A model generated the notes under the pieces. That model was not told the DNA's origin. It saw only the letters and a list, made by a program, of their open reading frames with translations, and did no database searches. Position numbers and translations under genes: made by a program. A stretch of DNA of 64,000 nucleotides from Nonomuraea helvata (GTDB taxonomy: Bacteria > Actinomycetota > Actinomycetes > Streptosporangiales > Streptosporangiaceae), in contig NZ_BAAAXV010000001.1 of NCBI RefSeq assembly GCF_039535785.1, positions 3,038,001 to 3,102,000 of the forward strand, in the 5' to 3' direction. Numbering within the stretch: the stretch's first letter is position 1; each line of letters opens with the position of its first letter. Below, piece by piece: positions 42,621 to 50,409 of the stretch.

Positions 42621-42780
42621 CCCCGCGCCTCTTCGCTGGACCGTCGGGTGGCGGATCACCGGAGCCATAGGAGTTCCGGGTCATGTCAGCGGCGGCGTCA
42701 GAGCGGTGACAGCCCGGTATCAGAGCGGTCGGCGATGGTGGAGGGCATACAGCGAAACAACGCAGCACAAGGAGCCCATC
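42621..42780. other. Promoter-sized gap, nothing specific seen
   Basis: The 160 bp precede the DUF4097-type gene. Only its GGAG ribosome site at the right end is recognisable. Confidence 0.4.
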
Positions 42781-43446
42781 ATGCAGAAGTTCGGCACCCT
42801 CGCCCCGATCTCCGCCGTCCTGGACATCCCCGCGGGCCGCGTCCAGTTCATCGCCGCCGACCGGGCCGACACCACGGTCGAGGTCCGACCCGCCAACGCC
42901 GCAAAGAGCCGCGATGTGAAGGCGGCCGAGCAGACCACGGTCGCATACGCCGACGGCGTCCTGCGGATCGAGACGGTCGCGGAGAAGAACCAGTACTTCG
43001 GCCCGTCCGGGTCCATCGAGGTGACGGTCCAGCTGCCCGCCGGCTCCCGCGTCGAGGCCAAGGCGGCCAGCGCCGAACTGCGGACCGTCGGCCGCCTCGG
43101 CGATGTCGTCTTCGACGGCGCGTACAGCCAGATCACGATCGACGAGGCCGCGAGCCTCCGCCTCACCGCGGTCGACGGCGACGTCGAGATCGGCCGCCTG
43201 GGCGGCCCCGCGCAGATCAGCACCGCACGAGGCGACATCCGGATCGCCGAGGCCACGGGCGGCAAGGTCGTGCTCAGCACCCAGTCCGGCGACATCTCGA
43301 TCAACGCCGCCGCCGGGGTCTCGGCCGCCCTGGACGCCGGCACCAGCCACGGCCGCATCGCCAACGCCCTCAAGAACAACGGCACCGCCGAACTCGACAT
43401 CCACGCCACCACCTCCAACGGCGACATCACTGCCCGCAGCCTGTGA
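42781..43446 (+). CDS. DUF4097-family beta-strand repeat protein
   Basis: The 221-residue product has right-handed beta-solenoid-like repeats: IEVTVQLPAGSRVEAKAASAELRTVGRLGDVVFDGAYSQITIDEAASLRLTAVDGDVEIGRLGGPAQISTARGDIRIAEATGGKVVLSTQSGDISINAAAG. This alternation of SGDI/DGDV turns is typical of DUF4097. No signal peptide or membrane segment is present. ATG 42781 follows AAGGAG. In many actinomycetes such genes sit with a regulator or toxin-antitoxin gene; here it is isolated after the Phd-like gene, and the function is unknown. Confidence 0.87.
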   Translation: MQKFGTLAPISAVLDIPAGRVQFIAADRADTTVEVRPANAAKSRDVKAAEQTTVAYADGVLRIETVAEKNQYFGPSGSIEVTVQLPAGSRVEAKAASAELRTVGRLGDVVFDGAYSQITIDEAASLRLTAVDGDVEIGRLGGPAQISTARGDIRIAEATGGKVVLSTQSGDISINAAAGVSAALDAGTSHGRIANALKNNGTAELDIHATTSNGDITARSL

Positions 43447-43714
43447 CTTGCAGCTTCAAAGGGAAGGCAAACCATACGGAAGAGAGGTGCAGTCTCCCGT
43501 CCCGGCTAGCTTGCGGGAACAGCCCCTCCCGCAAGCAGCCCCGAAGCCCCCATCAAGGGGTTACACGGGCGTCTGTCCCGGCTCGGCGGAACTGATGTTC
43601 GGTCTCATTCGACCCGAGGCATGTCTCACCGATCATGAAGCATTCGCATGGGTGCCTCAGAGGGCGCCCTAGTAGTCTCAGGGAAATATTTGTTGGACAG
43701 CGCGGAGGCCATGA
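43447..43714. other. Gap left of lspA
   Basis: 268 bp without a supported gene. It contains the left 16-bp inverted repeat (43623-43638) and the lspA ribosome site GGAGG. Confidence 0.4.
43623..43638 (+). repeat. Left inverted repeat flanking lspA
   Basis: GTCTCACCGATCATGA; its exact reverse complement lies at 44278-44293. Both read inward, like the ends of a small transposable element. Confidence 0.7.
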
Positions 43715-44224
43715 ATGATGCGGTTAGAGCGGGGTTCGAGTCGGCTGTACGGCATGATGCTCATGCTGGCCGCGGTGGTCCTTGTCGTGGATCAGCTCAC
43801 CAAGCTCTGGGCGGTCTCCACACTGTCCGAGAGTGAGCGCGTCGCCGTGATTCCCCCTCTGATTCACTTCCGGCTGTTTTACAACGCCGGAGCCGCGTTC
43901 TCCGTAGGTACCGGCGCCACATGGGTGTTCGCCCTGGCGGCGACAGCCGCAGTGGTCGGCATTCTCTACACCGCGCGTCGGCTGGCCTCCCCTGGCTGGG
44001 CGCTCGTGCTGGGGGTGTTGCTTGGTGGGGCGGCGTCTCACCTAGGCGATCGGCTCTTCCGCGAGCCCGGCTTCGCCCGCGGGCACGTCGTGGACTTCAT
44101 CGACTACGGCCCGTTCGTGGGTAACGTCGCCGACATCGCACTCACCTGCGGGTGTGTTGCGATGGTACTGCTCAGCCTGCGTGGTGTGCCGCTCGCCAGG
44201 GTGCCCGGGGAAGAGTCCGCCTAG
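43715..44224 (+). CDS. lspA: Signal peptidase II (lipoprotein signal peptidase) paralogue
   Basis: The 169-residue product has four membrane helices and the LspA catalytic aspartates D112 (HLGDRLFREPG) and D140 (VGNVADIAL), with the conserved LFYNAGAAFS segment containing N57. It cleaves the signal of diacylglyceryl prolipoproteins at the membrane. The usual GGALGNLLDR is changed to GGAASHLGDR, with the asparagine replaced by histidine, so it is diverged. It is not in the common lspA-rluD context, stands alone, and lies between 16-bp inverted repeats, suggesting an extra mobile copy. Confidence 0.88.
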   Translation: MMRLERGSSRLYGMMLMLAAVVLVVDQLTKLWAVSTLSESERVAVIPPLIHFRLFYNAGAAFSVGTGATWVFALAATAAVVGILYTARRLASPGWALVLGVLLGGAASHLGDRLFREPGFARGHVVDFIDYGPFVGNVADIALTCGCVAMVLLSLRGVPLARVPGEESA

Positions 44225-44592
44225 CTTCTGGCCCAGGACCATCGGCAGGCGACAGCAAGCAATGCGAAAAACCTGCCTCATGATCGGTGAGACGCCTTCG
44301 GCTCCGCGTTGTCTCATCTATCAGAGGCACCGCAGCTCAGGGGCAGCCCGATACCTCAAGTTAAACGAGACAGGACAACTGATGGCAGCTCAGCGAATCT
44401 GATGAGCGGGCGCGACCACCTGATGTCTGGCTCACCGAAAGTGATGCCATCCAGCGGGGGCCTGCGGCCGGGGCGTCCAGGATCGAAAGATCCCGTGTCG
44501 GTCCACACCTCTCACCAAACTTTATGATCGTCTACTTGCACATCGTGACAAGGAGATGTGTCCCCACGCGGACCGATCACCCTGGAGACACC
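44225..44592. other. Gap right of lspA
   Basis: 368 bp with no supported gene. It carries the right inverted repeat (44278-44293) and a weaker related sequence TTGTCTCATCTATCAGAGGCA near 44313, then the ribosome site GGAGA of the next short gene. Confidence 0.4.
44278..44293 (-). repeat. Right inverted repeat flanking lspA
   Basis: TCATGATCGGTGAGAC, exact reverse complement of 43623-43638. Similarity continues inward (ATGA-rGCA...TTCGCAT) with a few-base insertion, so the ends are longer than 16 bp. Confidence 0.7.
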
Positions 44593-44841
44593 ATGCCTTC
44601 CGTCGCCTTCACCACGGTAATCGCGACATCGGCACTGGTCGCAGGGGCCGCACTCACGGTTGCTGTTCCCGCCCTGGCCGCCATCGGTGGAGCGCACACG
44701 CCTGGAGCGCGTGCCGCCGCTATGGTCAACGCCGACGGAACCGTCGTACGCTCCACCGGCGTCACCTCCGTCCGCAAGATCGGCGTGGGTCAGTACCGCA
44801 TCGAGCTCGGCCGATCCAGCGCGTCCCGCCCACTTCGGTGA
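44593..44841 (+). CDS. Truncated secreted protein
   Basis: The 82-residue product has a signal peptide (SVAFTTVIATSALVAGAALTVAVPALAA) followed by AMVNADGTVVRSTGVTSVRKIGVGQYRIEL, which resembles the start of a repeated domain in secreted actinobacterial proteins of unknown function. Those are normally much longer. Here the homologous part ends near 44805 and runs into sequence belonging to the antisense pentapeptide remnant, so the gene is probably cut by a rearrangement. ATG 44593 follows GGAGA. Confidence 0.55.
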   Translation: MPSVAFTTVIATSALVAGAALTVAVPALAAIGGAHTPGARAAAMVNADGTVVRSTGVTSVRKIGVGQYRIELGRSSASRPLR

Positions 44842-45078
44842 GGACGCGCTTTCGTTCCAGAGGCCCATCCAGATCCCTCGACCTGGGGCCCAGGAGCGCG
44901 GGTCTTCCGCCTGCATCCGCTCTTCCCAGACGGAATCCGGCCAGCGCGTCTGCTCGCTCCACACCACCGCGGCAAGGTTCGCGCCGGTCAAGTCCGCGTC
45001 GGTCAAGATTGCGCTGGTCAGACTGGCACCGGCCAGGTCTGCGGCGCTCAGGTAAAGGGGCGCTTCGCGCTCGTGAGC
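44820..45078 (-). pseudogene. Pentapeptide-repeat protein fragment
   Basis: On the minus strand the frame reads YLSAADLAGASLTSAILT, then DADLTGANLAAVVWSEQTRWPDSV and ERMQAEDPRSWAPGRGIW: four A(D/N)LxX pentapeptides and the usual C-terminal tail. There is an in-frame stop just upstream (45079-45081) and no start codon with a ribosome site, and the other end fuses to sequence of the truncated secreted gene. The 5' part is missing, and repeat copy D lies at that break. Confidence 0.7.
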
Positions 45079-45087
45079 TCAGACGCC
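45055..45087. repeat. Dispersed repeat, copy D (short fragment)
   Basis: AAGGGGCGCTTCGCGCTCG followed by TGAGCTCAGACGCC resembles the GCGC-stem and GCTCAGGC segment of copy C (GGAGGCGCTTCGCGCTCGGG). It sits exactly at the truncated 5' end of the pentapeptide fragment. Confidence 0.45.
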
Positions 45088-45149
45088 ACTCCCAGTCGGG
45101 CCAGAGCCCCGCCCCCTGTTCTATGGCGCAGTCATAGTCGGCGCCGGAC

Positions 45150-45704
45150 TCATTCCGGCAGCGGGGCAAAAGTGAACCGGCAGGTAAACACATGAGGAGT
45201 GTCGGTTGCCACGGCGAACCTGGACGAGGCGTCCGGGACGGCTCGCATCGCAGCCCGGAACGCGTCGAACCCGGGGCCAGAGAGGCAACCAAATCCGAGA
45301 GTGTCCACCAGCCCCGGCTCCTCGCGCCGCCAGTAGTACACATCCGACTCGTCATGGTTGACATGGGGCGCGGTGTGATAAGGGACCGCTGTAAGCCATG
45401 GCTCGTTACTGATGAGGGCATCGACGTACAGCTTTCGGATCGCGGATGCGTATTCGCCTGTCAACCTTGGAAACCCGAGGATCAGATCGATCTGCCGCTG
45501 ACCGATGTGGGCGAGGGCACAATCGCTGAACACAACGTTCTGTGCGTCGATCAACCCGAGTCCGGTGATCGCTCGCAACCAGACGATCTGCGCAACAGGG
45601 CTGGAGCTGGCTCTTCTCACCATGGCCAGCACGACGTCGAAGTTCTCCCCTTGGGCCATCAGCCGACGCCCCGCCACCACGACATCGTCGTCCGACATAT
45701 CCAT
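45150..45704 (-). CDS. Hypothetical protein with ribosomal L7/L12 C-terminal-like segment
   Basis: This 184-residue protein contains, at residues ~39-60, IVWLRAITGLGLIDAQNVV, which resembles the L7/L12 C-terminal helix-turn-helix pattern (VxRxxTGLGLKEAKxLV). The C-terminal two-thirds (YYWRREEPGLVDTLGFGCLSG...FAVATDTPHVFTCRFTFAPLPE) is not recognised. The gene lies 9 nt after a SUKH-type immunity gene on the same strand, so the two form an operon. A role in a toxin-immunity or competition context is inferred only from that neighbour. Confidence 0.65.
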   Translation of the reverse strand: MDMSDDDVVVAGRRLMAQGENFDVVLAMVRRASSSPVAQIVWLRAITGLGLIDAQNVVFSDCALAHIGQRQIDLILGFPRLTGEYASAIRKLYVDALISNEPWLTAVPYHTAPHVNHDESDVYYWRREEPGLVDTLGFGCLSGPGFDAFRAAMRAVPDASSRFAVATDTPHVFTCRFTFAPLPE

Positions 45705-45713
45705 CCACTCCCG

Positions 45714-46244
45714 TCAGCTCAGGGCATTGGCATGGCACGCCGCGATGACATCGCGCCACTTGTCCTCGGATGTTGCGAGGGTGAGGGGGTCGAGCTTGCG
45801 GAAGTCGGCGATCAGACGCTGTTCCCAGGTTTCGCCGACGTGACCAGAGTCGATGTCGGTTTTCAACCGCCAGGCGAATTCGAGGAGCCGGTCGAGCTGG
45901 AAGGCGGCCAACAACACGTTGCCCTTGTCGTCCACGAAATAGCACTCGCCCGACACGCCGTCCAGACACAGCAGACCTGCGGTGCTCACGCCGATCACAT
46001 AGAAATCCGCGGCCCGGGCCGCCGTCGTTTCGAATGGACTGTATCCGGAGGAGGCCAGGGTCACGAGCGGCGTGTCGAGTGCCTCAAACCAGAGGCACTG
46101 CTCGACATGTTCCGGAAACCCGATCTCTGTCAGGACTCGACGGGCTGTCGGATCGGTGATTGCCGTAGGTAGATCGACAGGCGATGTGACAGTGACGTCG
46201 TCGTCGGGGAAGGCCAGCACCAGCGATTCGTGTGTCATGGCCAT
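45714..46244 (-). CDS. SUKH-4-type immunity protein
   Basis: This ~176-residue protein has the SUKH-4 pattern: RRVLTEIGFPEHVEQCLWFEAL at the N-terminus, FYVIGVSTAGLLCLDGVSGECYFVDDKGNVLLAAFQLDRLLEFAWRL in the middle and EQRLIADFRKLDP near the end. SUKH proteins neutralise secreted polymorphic toxins, often nucleases. No toxin gene lies nearby, so this is an orphan immunity gene. ATG 46244 or 46238 could start it; neither has a strong ribosome site. Confidence 0.75.
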   Translation of the reverse strand: MAMTHESLVLAFPDDDVTVTSPVDLPTAITDPTARRVLTEIGFPEHVEQCLWFEALDTPLVTLASSGYSPFETTAARAADFYVIGVSTAGLLCLDGVSGECYFVDDKGNVLLAAFQLDRLLEFAWRLKTDIDSGHVGETWEQRLIADFRKLDPLTLATSEDKWRDVIAACHANALS

Positions 46245-46403
46245 GATCTTGCCAACCAAAGGGTCTGTACGGTCACTGGCTCTCTTTCTGGACACACCCA
46301 CCTGCGGGCCACCTGAGGTGCCCACAAGGGTAAGGTCAAGTCGGGGTCGATCAAGGTAAAACGCCCCTGTTGCCTGAGCCGATGGGCGAGGGATCCTGAA
46401 TGG

Positions 46404-48092
46404 GTGCCTATACAACGATCTGTCCCCGACCTGCCCACCTCGCCGCTGCTTGAGCGCATCCGCGAGGGCGTCATCGGCGACGACGAGGTGTTGCAGGGCC
46501 CGTACGGGCTGCGCCGCATCATCTACGCCGACTACACCGCCTCGGGCAGGTCGCTCGGCTTCATCGAGGACTTCATCCGCGATCACGTCCTGCCGCGCTA
46601 CGCCAACACGCACACCGAGAGCTCCGGGACCGGGCTGCAGACCAGCCGATTACGGGAGGAGGCCCGTCGCGCCGTTCACGACGCCGTCGGCGGGGGCCCG
46701 GACGATGTGGTGATCTTCTGTGGTTCGGGCGCGACCTCGGCGATCAACAAGCTCGTCGGCATCCTGGAGCTGCGTGTACCCGGCCGGTACGCGCCGGTGG
46801 TCCCGGAGGAGGAACGGCCGGTGGTGTTCGTCGGTCCCTACGAGCACCACTCCAACGAGTTGCCCTGGCGCGAGTCCATCGCCGACACCGTCGCCATCGG
46901 TGAGGACCGCTACGGCCAGATCGACTGCGACGACCTGCGTGCCCAGCTGGCCCGCCACGCCGACCGGCCGCTGCTGATCGGCAGCTTCTCGGCCGCTTCG
47001 AATGTGACCGGCATCCTGTCCGACACCGAGCGCATCGCGGCGCTGCTCCACGAGCACGGCGCGCTGTCGTTCTGGGACTACGCGGCGGCCGGGCCGTACG
47101 TGCCGATCCGGATGGCCGCCGACGCGCCCGGGGCGAACGACCACAAGGATGCGATCTTCCTGTCGCCGCACAAGTTCATCGGCGGGCCGCAGACGCCCGG
47201 TGTCCTGGTGGTGCGGCGCGAACTGGTCCGCAACCGGGTGCCCACCGCGCCGGGCGGCGGCACCGTGCTGTTCGTGGACCCCACCGGGCACCGTTACCTC
47301 GACGATGCGATCGCCCGTGAGGAGGGTGGCACACCGGCCATCGTCGAGTCGATCCGCGCCGGGCTGGTCTTCCGGCTCAAGCAGGCCATCGGCACCGACC
47401 TCATCCAAGCCCGTGAGGAACGCTTCTGGCAGCGGGCCCTGCGGCGGTGGGAGAGCAATCCGAACATCGAGATCCTCGGCGACCGGCACTCTCGCCGGCT
47501 GTCGATCGTGTCGGTCCGCATCCGGTCCGGAGAGCTGTTCCTGCACCACAACTACGTGGTGGCGGTGCTGAACGACCTGTTCGGCATCCAGGCACGCGGC
47601 GGCTGCTCCTGCGCCGGCCCCTACGGTCACCGCCTGCTGGCCATCGACGCCGCGCGCTCGCGGGCCTTCGAGGAGGAGATCGGGCACGGCTGCCAGGGCA
47701 TCAAACCGGGCTGGGTACGCATCAACTTCAACTACTTCATCTCCGACGCCGTCTGCGACTACCTCATCGAAGCCGTCGAACTGGTGGCCCTGCACGGCCA
47801 CCGGCTGCTGCCCGATTACCGCTTCGACCCCCGCACCGGGCTGTGGCGGCACCACCGCGGCTCCGCCGAGCCGCCACTGCACCTGTCCGACCTGCGCTTC
47901 GACGACCCCGGCGCGCTGCCCGTCGCACATGTCCGCGCCGGCGAGGACGCGCTGCCCGGCTACCTGGAGGAGGCCCGGGCCATCCTGGCGGCCCGCTCCG
48001 ACGAGATCGACCCGCGCCCGCCGGACCTGCCGGACGACTTCGAGCGGCTGCGCTGGTTTCCGCTGCCGGCCGGCTGCCTGGCCGCGATCTGA
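46404..48092 (+). CDS. Aminotransferase class V / cysteine desulfurase-like PLP enzyme
   Basis: This 562-residue PLP enzyme has SGATSAINKLVGIL and GPYEHHSNELPWRE for cofactor contacts, SFWDYAAAGPYVPIRM with the pyridine-N aspartate, and the Schiff-base lysine in FLSPHKFIGGPQTPG (near residue 255). RGGCSCAGPYGHRLL supplies a Cys-rich segment where IscS/SufS enzymes carry the active cysteine. It is about 150 residues longer than IscS, with a C-terminal extension (from ~450) of unknown fold. Start GTG 46404 follows AGGGATCC. No partner scaffold gene is nearby, so the substrate could be cysteine or another amino acid. Confidence 0.87.
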   Translation: MPIQRSVPDLPTSPLLERIREGVIGDDEVLQGPYGLRRIIYADYTASGRSLGFIEDFIRDHVLPRYANTHTESSGTGLQTSRLREEARRAVHDAVGGGPDDVVIFCGSGATSAINKLVGILELRVPGRYAPVVPEEERPVVFVGPYEHHSNELPWRESIADTVAIGEDRYGQIDCDDLRAQLARHADRPLLIGSFSAASNVTGILSDTERIAALLHEHGALSFWDYAAAGPYVPIRMAADAPGANDHKDAIFLSPHKFIGGPQTPGVLVVRRELVRNRVPTAPGGGTVLFVDPTGHRYLDDAIAREEGGTPAIVESIRAGLVFRLKQAIGTDLIQAREERFWQRALRRWESNPNIEILGDRHSRRLSIVSVRIRSGELFLHHNYVVAVLNDLFGIQARGGCSCAGPYGHRLLAIDAARSRAFEEEIGHGCQGIKPGWVRINFNYFISDAVCDYLIEAVELVALHGHRLLPDYRFDPRTGLWRHHRGSAEPPLHLSDLRFDDPGALPVAHVRAGEDALPGYLEEARAILAARSDEIDPRPPDLPDDFERLRWFPLPAGCLAAI

Positions 48093-48150
48093 CCCGTACA
48101 CGCGCTGCTGGTCGAGGTCGCGCGGCGTCCTCGACGGCAATAGCGGGCAG

Positions 48151-48199
48151 ACGGCTGCTTGCAGATGAGCAGCCGTTCTGTACTGACGGCTGCTCATCT
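48151..48199. terminator. Terminator with two competing hairpins
   Basis: A perfect 14-bp inverted repeat AGATGAGCAGCCGT / ACGGCTGCTCATCT (48163-48176, 48186-48199; 9-nt loop) lies between convergent genes. The left arm can instead pair with ACGGCTGCT at 48151-48159 as a 9-bp stem, so the two structures exclude each other. It probably ends both transcripts. Confidence 0.8.
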
Positions 48200-48213
48200 G
48201 TCCTTCCTTCGGC

Positions 48214-49077
48214 CTAGAATCCGGGCGGCGGAGTCGCACCTGCCCCTGGCTCGACGTGCAGGGTGATCACGCCGTCGTTGTAGGTTTCGGCTGTCGCCAC
48301 CTTCCAACTCGGATCGATGCGGGAGGCGGGCACGTCCCGCTCGACGCGGAAGCCCGCGTTCCCGCCCCGGAGCGGCCAGTCGAGCCCATAGGCCACCTTC
48401 AGGTCGTGCTCACGCACGACCCGCGCCGCCTCGGCCACCGAACGTCCCTGCAACTTCACCCCGGCCAGCGCCTCGCCTGGCCAGCTCGCGTCGGCAGGGT
48501 ATGCGTACTTCTCGCCGGGCTTCGCCGGGCGACCCAGGTGGAACTGCGCGGAGCCTTTGATGTCGGCGGTAACGCTGAAGGCCGTCAGGCACCCTTCGAC
48601 CCGCTTGCCGCAGTCGGACAGGGTGGACGACATACGAGCGTCGGGATCAGCCTTGTCGAACCCGACGACGGGCTCGCGCTGCTGCGGCGAGACAGGGATC
48701 AGTTTGACCGTGATGTTGTCCAGCCCGACCTTCCGGAAGGCCTTCTCCAGCTCGTCGGGATCGGGATCGCCGTCAGTGATGTAGAAGACGTACGAGTCAC
48801 CGTCGCGGTCAATGGTGACGGCCTGGCTGGCGTACACCTGTTCGGACCCGTTGAAGAGGGAAGGCACGACGACGAAGGCTCCAGCGAGCGTGGCCACAGC
48901 GGCCAGGCCGAACAGGGCACGGCGGGGCGACGGCGTGCGCCGCCGCTGCAGGGCCGGCTCCTGCTCCAGCAGGACGATCTCCGCCAGTAGCGCGTCCGCC
49001 CCCGCGGTGGACGCCCGGCCGGCCAGGTCCTCATCCAGCACTCTGGCCCGGTTCTTGAACATCTGGTCGTTGTTCAC
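48214..49077 (-). CDS. Single-pass membrane protein, candidate anti-sigma partner
   Basis: The 287-residue product has a ~50-residue cytoplasmic N-terminus, one membrane helix (about 54-76, LFGLAAVATLAGAFVVVPSLF) and an extracellular domain of ~210 residues (VTIDRDGDSYVFYITDGDPDPDELEKAF...GVITLHVEPGAGATPPPGF). Its start overlaps the ECF sigma factor stop (ATGA). This layout is typical of sigma-factor partner proteins in actinomycetes; no zinc-binding HxxxCxxC motif is seen, so it is not a ZAS-type anti-sigma factor. The extracellular part may sense envelope state. Confidence 0.78.
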   Translation of the reverse strand: MNNDQMFKNRARVLDEDLAGRASTAGADALLAEIVLLEQEPALQRRRTPSPRRALFGLAAVATLAGAFVVVPSLFNGSEQVYASQAVTIDRDGDSYVFYITDGDPDPDELEKAFRKVGLDNITVKLIPVSPQQREPVVGFDKADPDARMSSTLSDCGKRVEGCLTAFSVTADIKGSAQFHLGRPAKPGEKYAYPADASWPGEALAGVKLQGRSVAEAARVVREHDLKVAYGLDWPLRGGNAGFRVERDVPASRIDPSWKVATAETYNDGVITLHVEPGAGATPPPGF

Positions 49078-49625
49078 CGTGACTCCCCTTCGACGAGTGG
49101 CCGCGCTTCGAGGCGGGTGACTGATGGCCGGGTCTTCTCCAGCGCCTTGGCGAAGCGCTTGCGCGCCCGGTACAGGCGGATGCGGGCGGCGTTGCGCGAA
49201 CAGCCCAGCACCACGGCGATCTCTCCAGGATCGAGTTCCTCCCAGATGGCCAGGGCCAGCAGCTCGCGATCGTCGTCGGAGAGCAGGTCCATGGCCTCGC
49301 CCACTTCGTCAGGCCCGGTCTGAGGAGAGGGCAGAGCGTAGAGGACTTCGGCCTCGGCCGTGAGTTCGGCGTGCCGGGTTGCTCTGCGTCGCTCGCCACG
49401 ACGGTGGTTGGCCAGGACCCGCCGGGCCACGCCGTACAACCAGAGTCTGCCGGCCTCGCCATGCGGAAGCTCGGCCAACCGCCGCCACATGATCAAGTAG
49501 GTCTCCGCCACGGCATCCACCGCGTCCTCGGGAGAGGAACACCGCCGCATGGCGTAACCAAGGATCTGTTCATACGTCTGCCGGTACATGGTTTCGAACC
49601 GGTGCCGGCTGTCTGCGTCATCCAC
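49074..49625 (-). CDS. ECF-type RNA polymerase sigma factor
   Basis: This 183-residue sigma factor has region 2 at residues ~10-80 (FETMYRQTYEQILGYAMRRCSSPEDAVDAVAETYLIMWRRLAELP...RLWLYGVARRVLANHRR) and region 4 at ~112-160 (LSDDDRELLALAIWEELDPGEIAVVLGCSRNAARIRLYRARKRF). The downstream membrane gene overlaps by 4 nt, so the two are made together. ECF factors of this type usually autoregulate; no -35/-10 pair could be assigned with confidence. Confidence 0.92.
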   Translation of the reverse strand: MDDADSRHRFETMYRQTYEQILGYAMRRCSSPEDAVDAVAETYLIMWRRLAELPHGEAGRLWLYGVARRVLANHRRGERRRATRHAELTAEAEVLYALPSPQTGPDEVGEAMDLLSDDDRELLALAIWEELDPGEIAVVLGCSRNAARIRLYRARKRFAKALEKTRPSVTRLEARPLVEGESR

Positions 49626-49809
49626 GTGCCATCCTCATCGGACCTTGCGAACGCTTTCTGGCTTTCGATCTCTACGTGTCCGCGAGTGACGGCAGGATTT
49701 CAGGCCAGACGCAGAGGCTTGAGCGGATCGACAAGACCCCGGTCGCCTGCGCCGCCGCAGGGGCAGCGCATCTCACGTCGGCTGGTTCACGAACTGCTGA
49801 AAGGCCCGG

Positions 49810-49855
49810 CAGACAGACCTGACGGAGCCCTACTGGGCGGCGTCGGGTCTGTCTG
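49810..49855. terminator. Inverted repeat at the end of the MarR gene
   Basis: Perfect 10-bp arms CAGACAGACC (49810-49819) and GGTCTGTCTG (49846-49855) span the stop codon of the MarR gene. They may form a terminator or 3' stabilising stem; the 26-nt loop makes this uncertain. Confidence 0.4.
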
Positions 49856-50324
49856 TGGTCTCGCTGCAGCGCGGCTCGATACGGTCGATCATCTGCCCGC
49901 TCCAGGCCCGGAGATCCGCAGCCTGCTGGGGTGTGAGCGGGTCGAGGAAATAACGGCGGATGTTGCAGCCGTGCACGAGGATGGCGCTCTGCGCAGCGCG
50001 GCGACCTTTGTCGGTCAGCCCGATCCCCGCGCGGCGACCGTCGGCCCCGTACGGGGTCCGCTCCACGAAGCCGCGGTTCTCCATGCGCGTCAGCTGGTGC
50101 GACACGCGGCTCTTCTCCCAGTCGAGCGACTCGGAGAGCTCGCCGACGCGCATCTCGCGGCCGGGTGCCTGCCACAGGGTCACCAGCACGCTGAACTCGG
50201 CCTTCGAGATGCCGCAGTCGCGCTGCAGACCACGCTCGAGCTCCCGGGCGAGCAGGCGCTGCGCGCGCATCCAGCTGTCCCAGAGCTCCCACTCATCGGG
50301 TTCGAGCGCACGGGTCTCCGCCAT
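49830..50324 (-). CDS. MarR-family regulator of the FMN reductase
   Basis: This 164-residue MarR protein has the winged helix MRVGELSESLDWEKSRVSHQLTRMENRGFVERTPYGADGRRAGIGLTDKG. It is divergent from a NADPH-dependent FMN reductase gene, and a perfect 19-bp inverted repeat fills the gap. That arrangement suggests a redox- or phenol-responsive switch. ATG 50324 is chosen by family length; the ribosome site is weak. Confidence 0.88.
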   Translation of the reverse strand: MAETRALEPDEWELWDSWMRAQRLLARELERGLQRDCGISKAEFSVLVTLWQAPGREMRVGELSESLDWEKSRVSHQLTRMENRGFVERTPYGADGRRAGIGLTDKGRRAAQSAILVHGCNIRRYFLDPLTPQQAADLRAWSGQMIDRIEPRCSETTDRPDAAQ

Positions 50325-50346
50325 GGCGGGAATCATACCGGGCGAG

Positions 50347-50395
50347 GGAGTTGTCGCGTCAACTCGACTGTGGTTAGAGTTGACGCGACAACTCC
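50347..50395. promoter_or_regulatory. Perfect 19-bp inverted repeat, MarR double operator
   Basis: GGAGTTGTCGCGTCAACTC and its exact complement (50377-50395) are separated by 11 bp. Each arm is itself nearly palindromic (GAGTTG-CGCG-CAACTC), so two MarR dimers could bind. It sits between the divergent MarR and reductase genes. Confidence 0.85.
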
Positions 50396-50409
50396 TTCGA
50401 AAGGACATC

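Noticed and set aside
44762..45421. 219-codon minus-strand frame with readable tracts such as LWPDWEWRLSS
   Set aside because: It crosses the pentapeptide remnant in the wrong frame and overlaps the 3' end of a better supported gene; no start signal.
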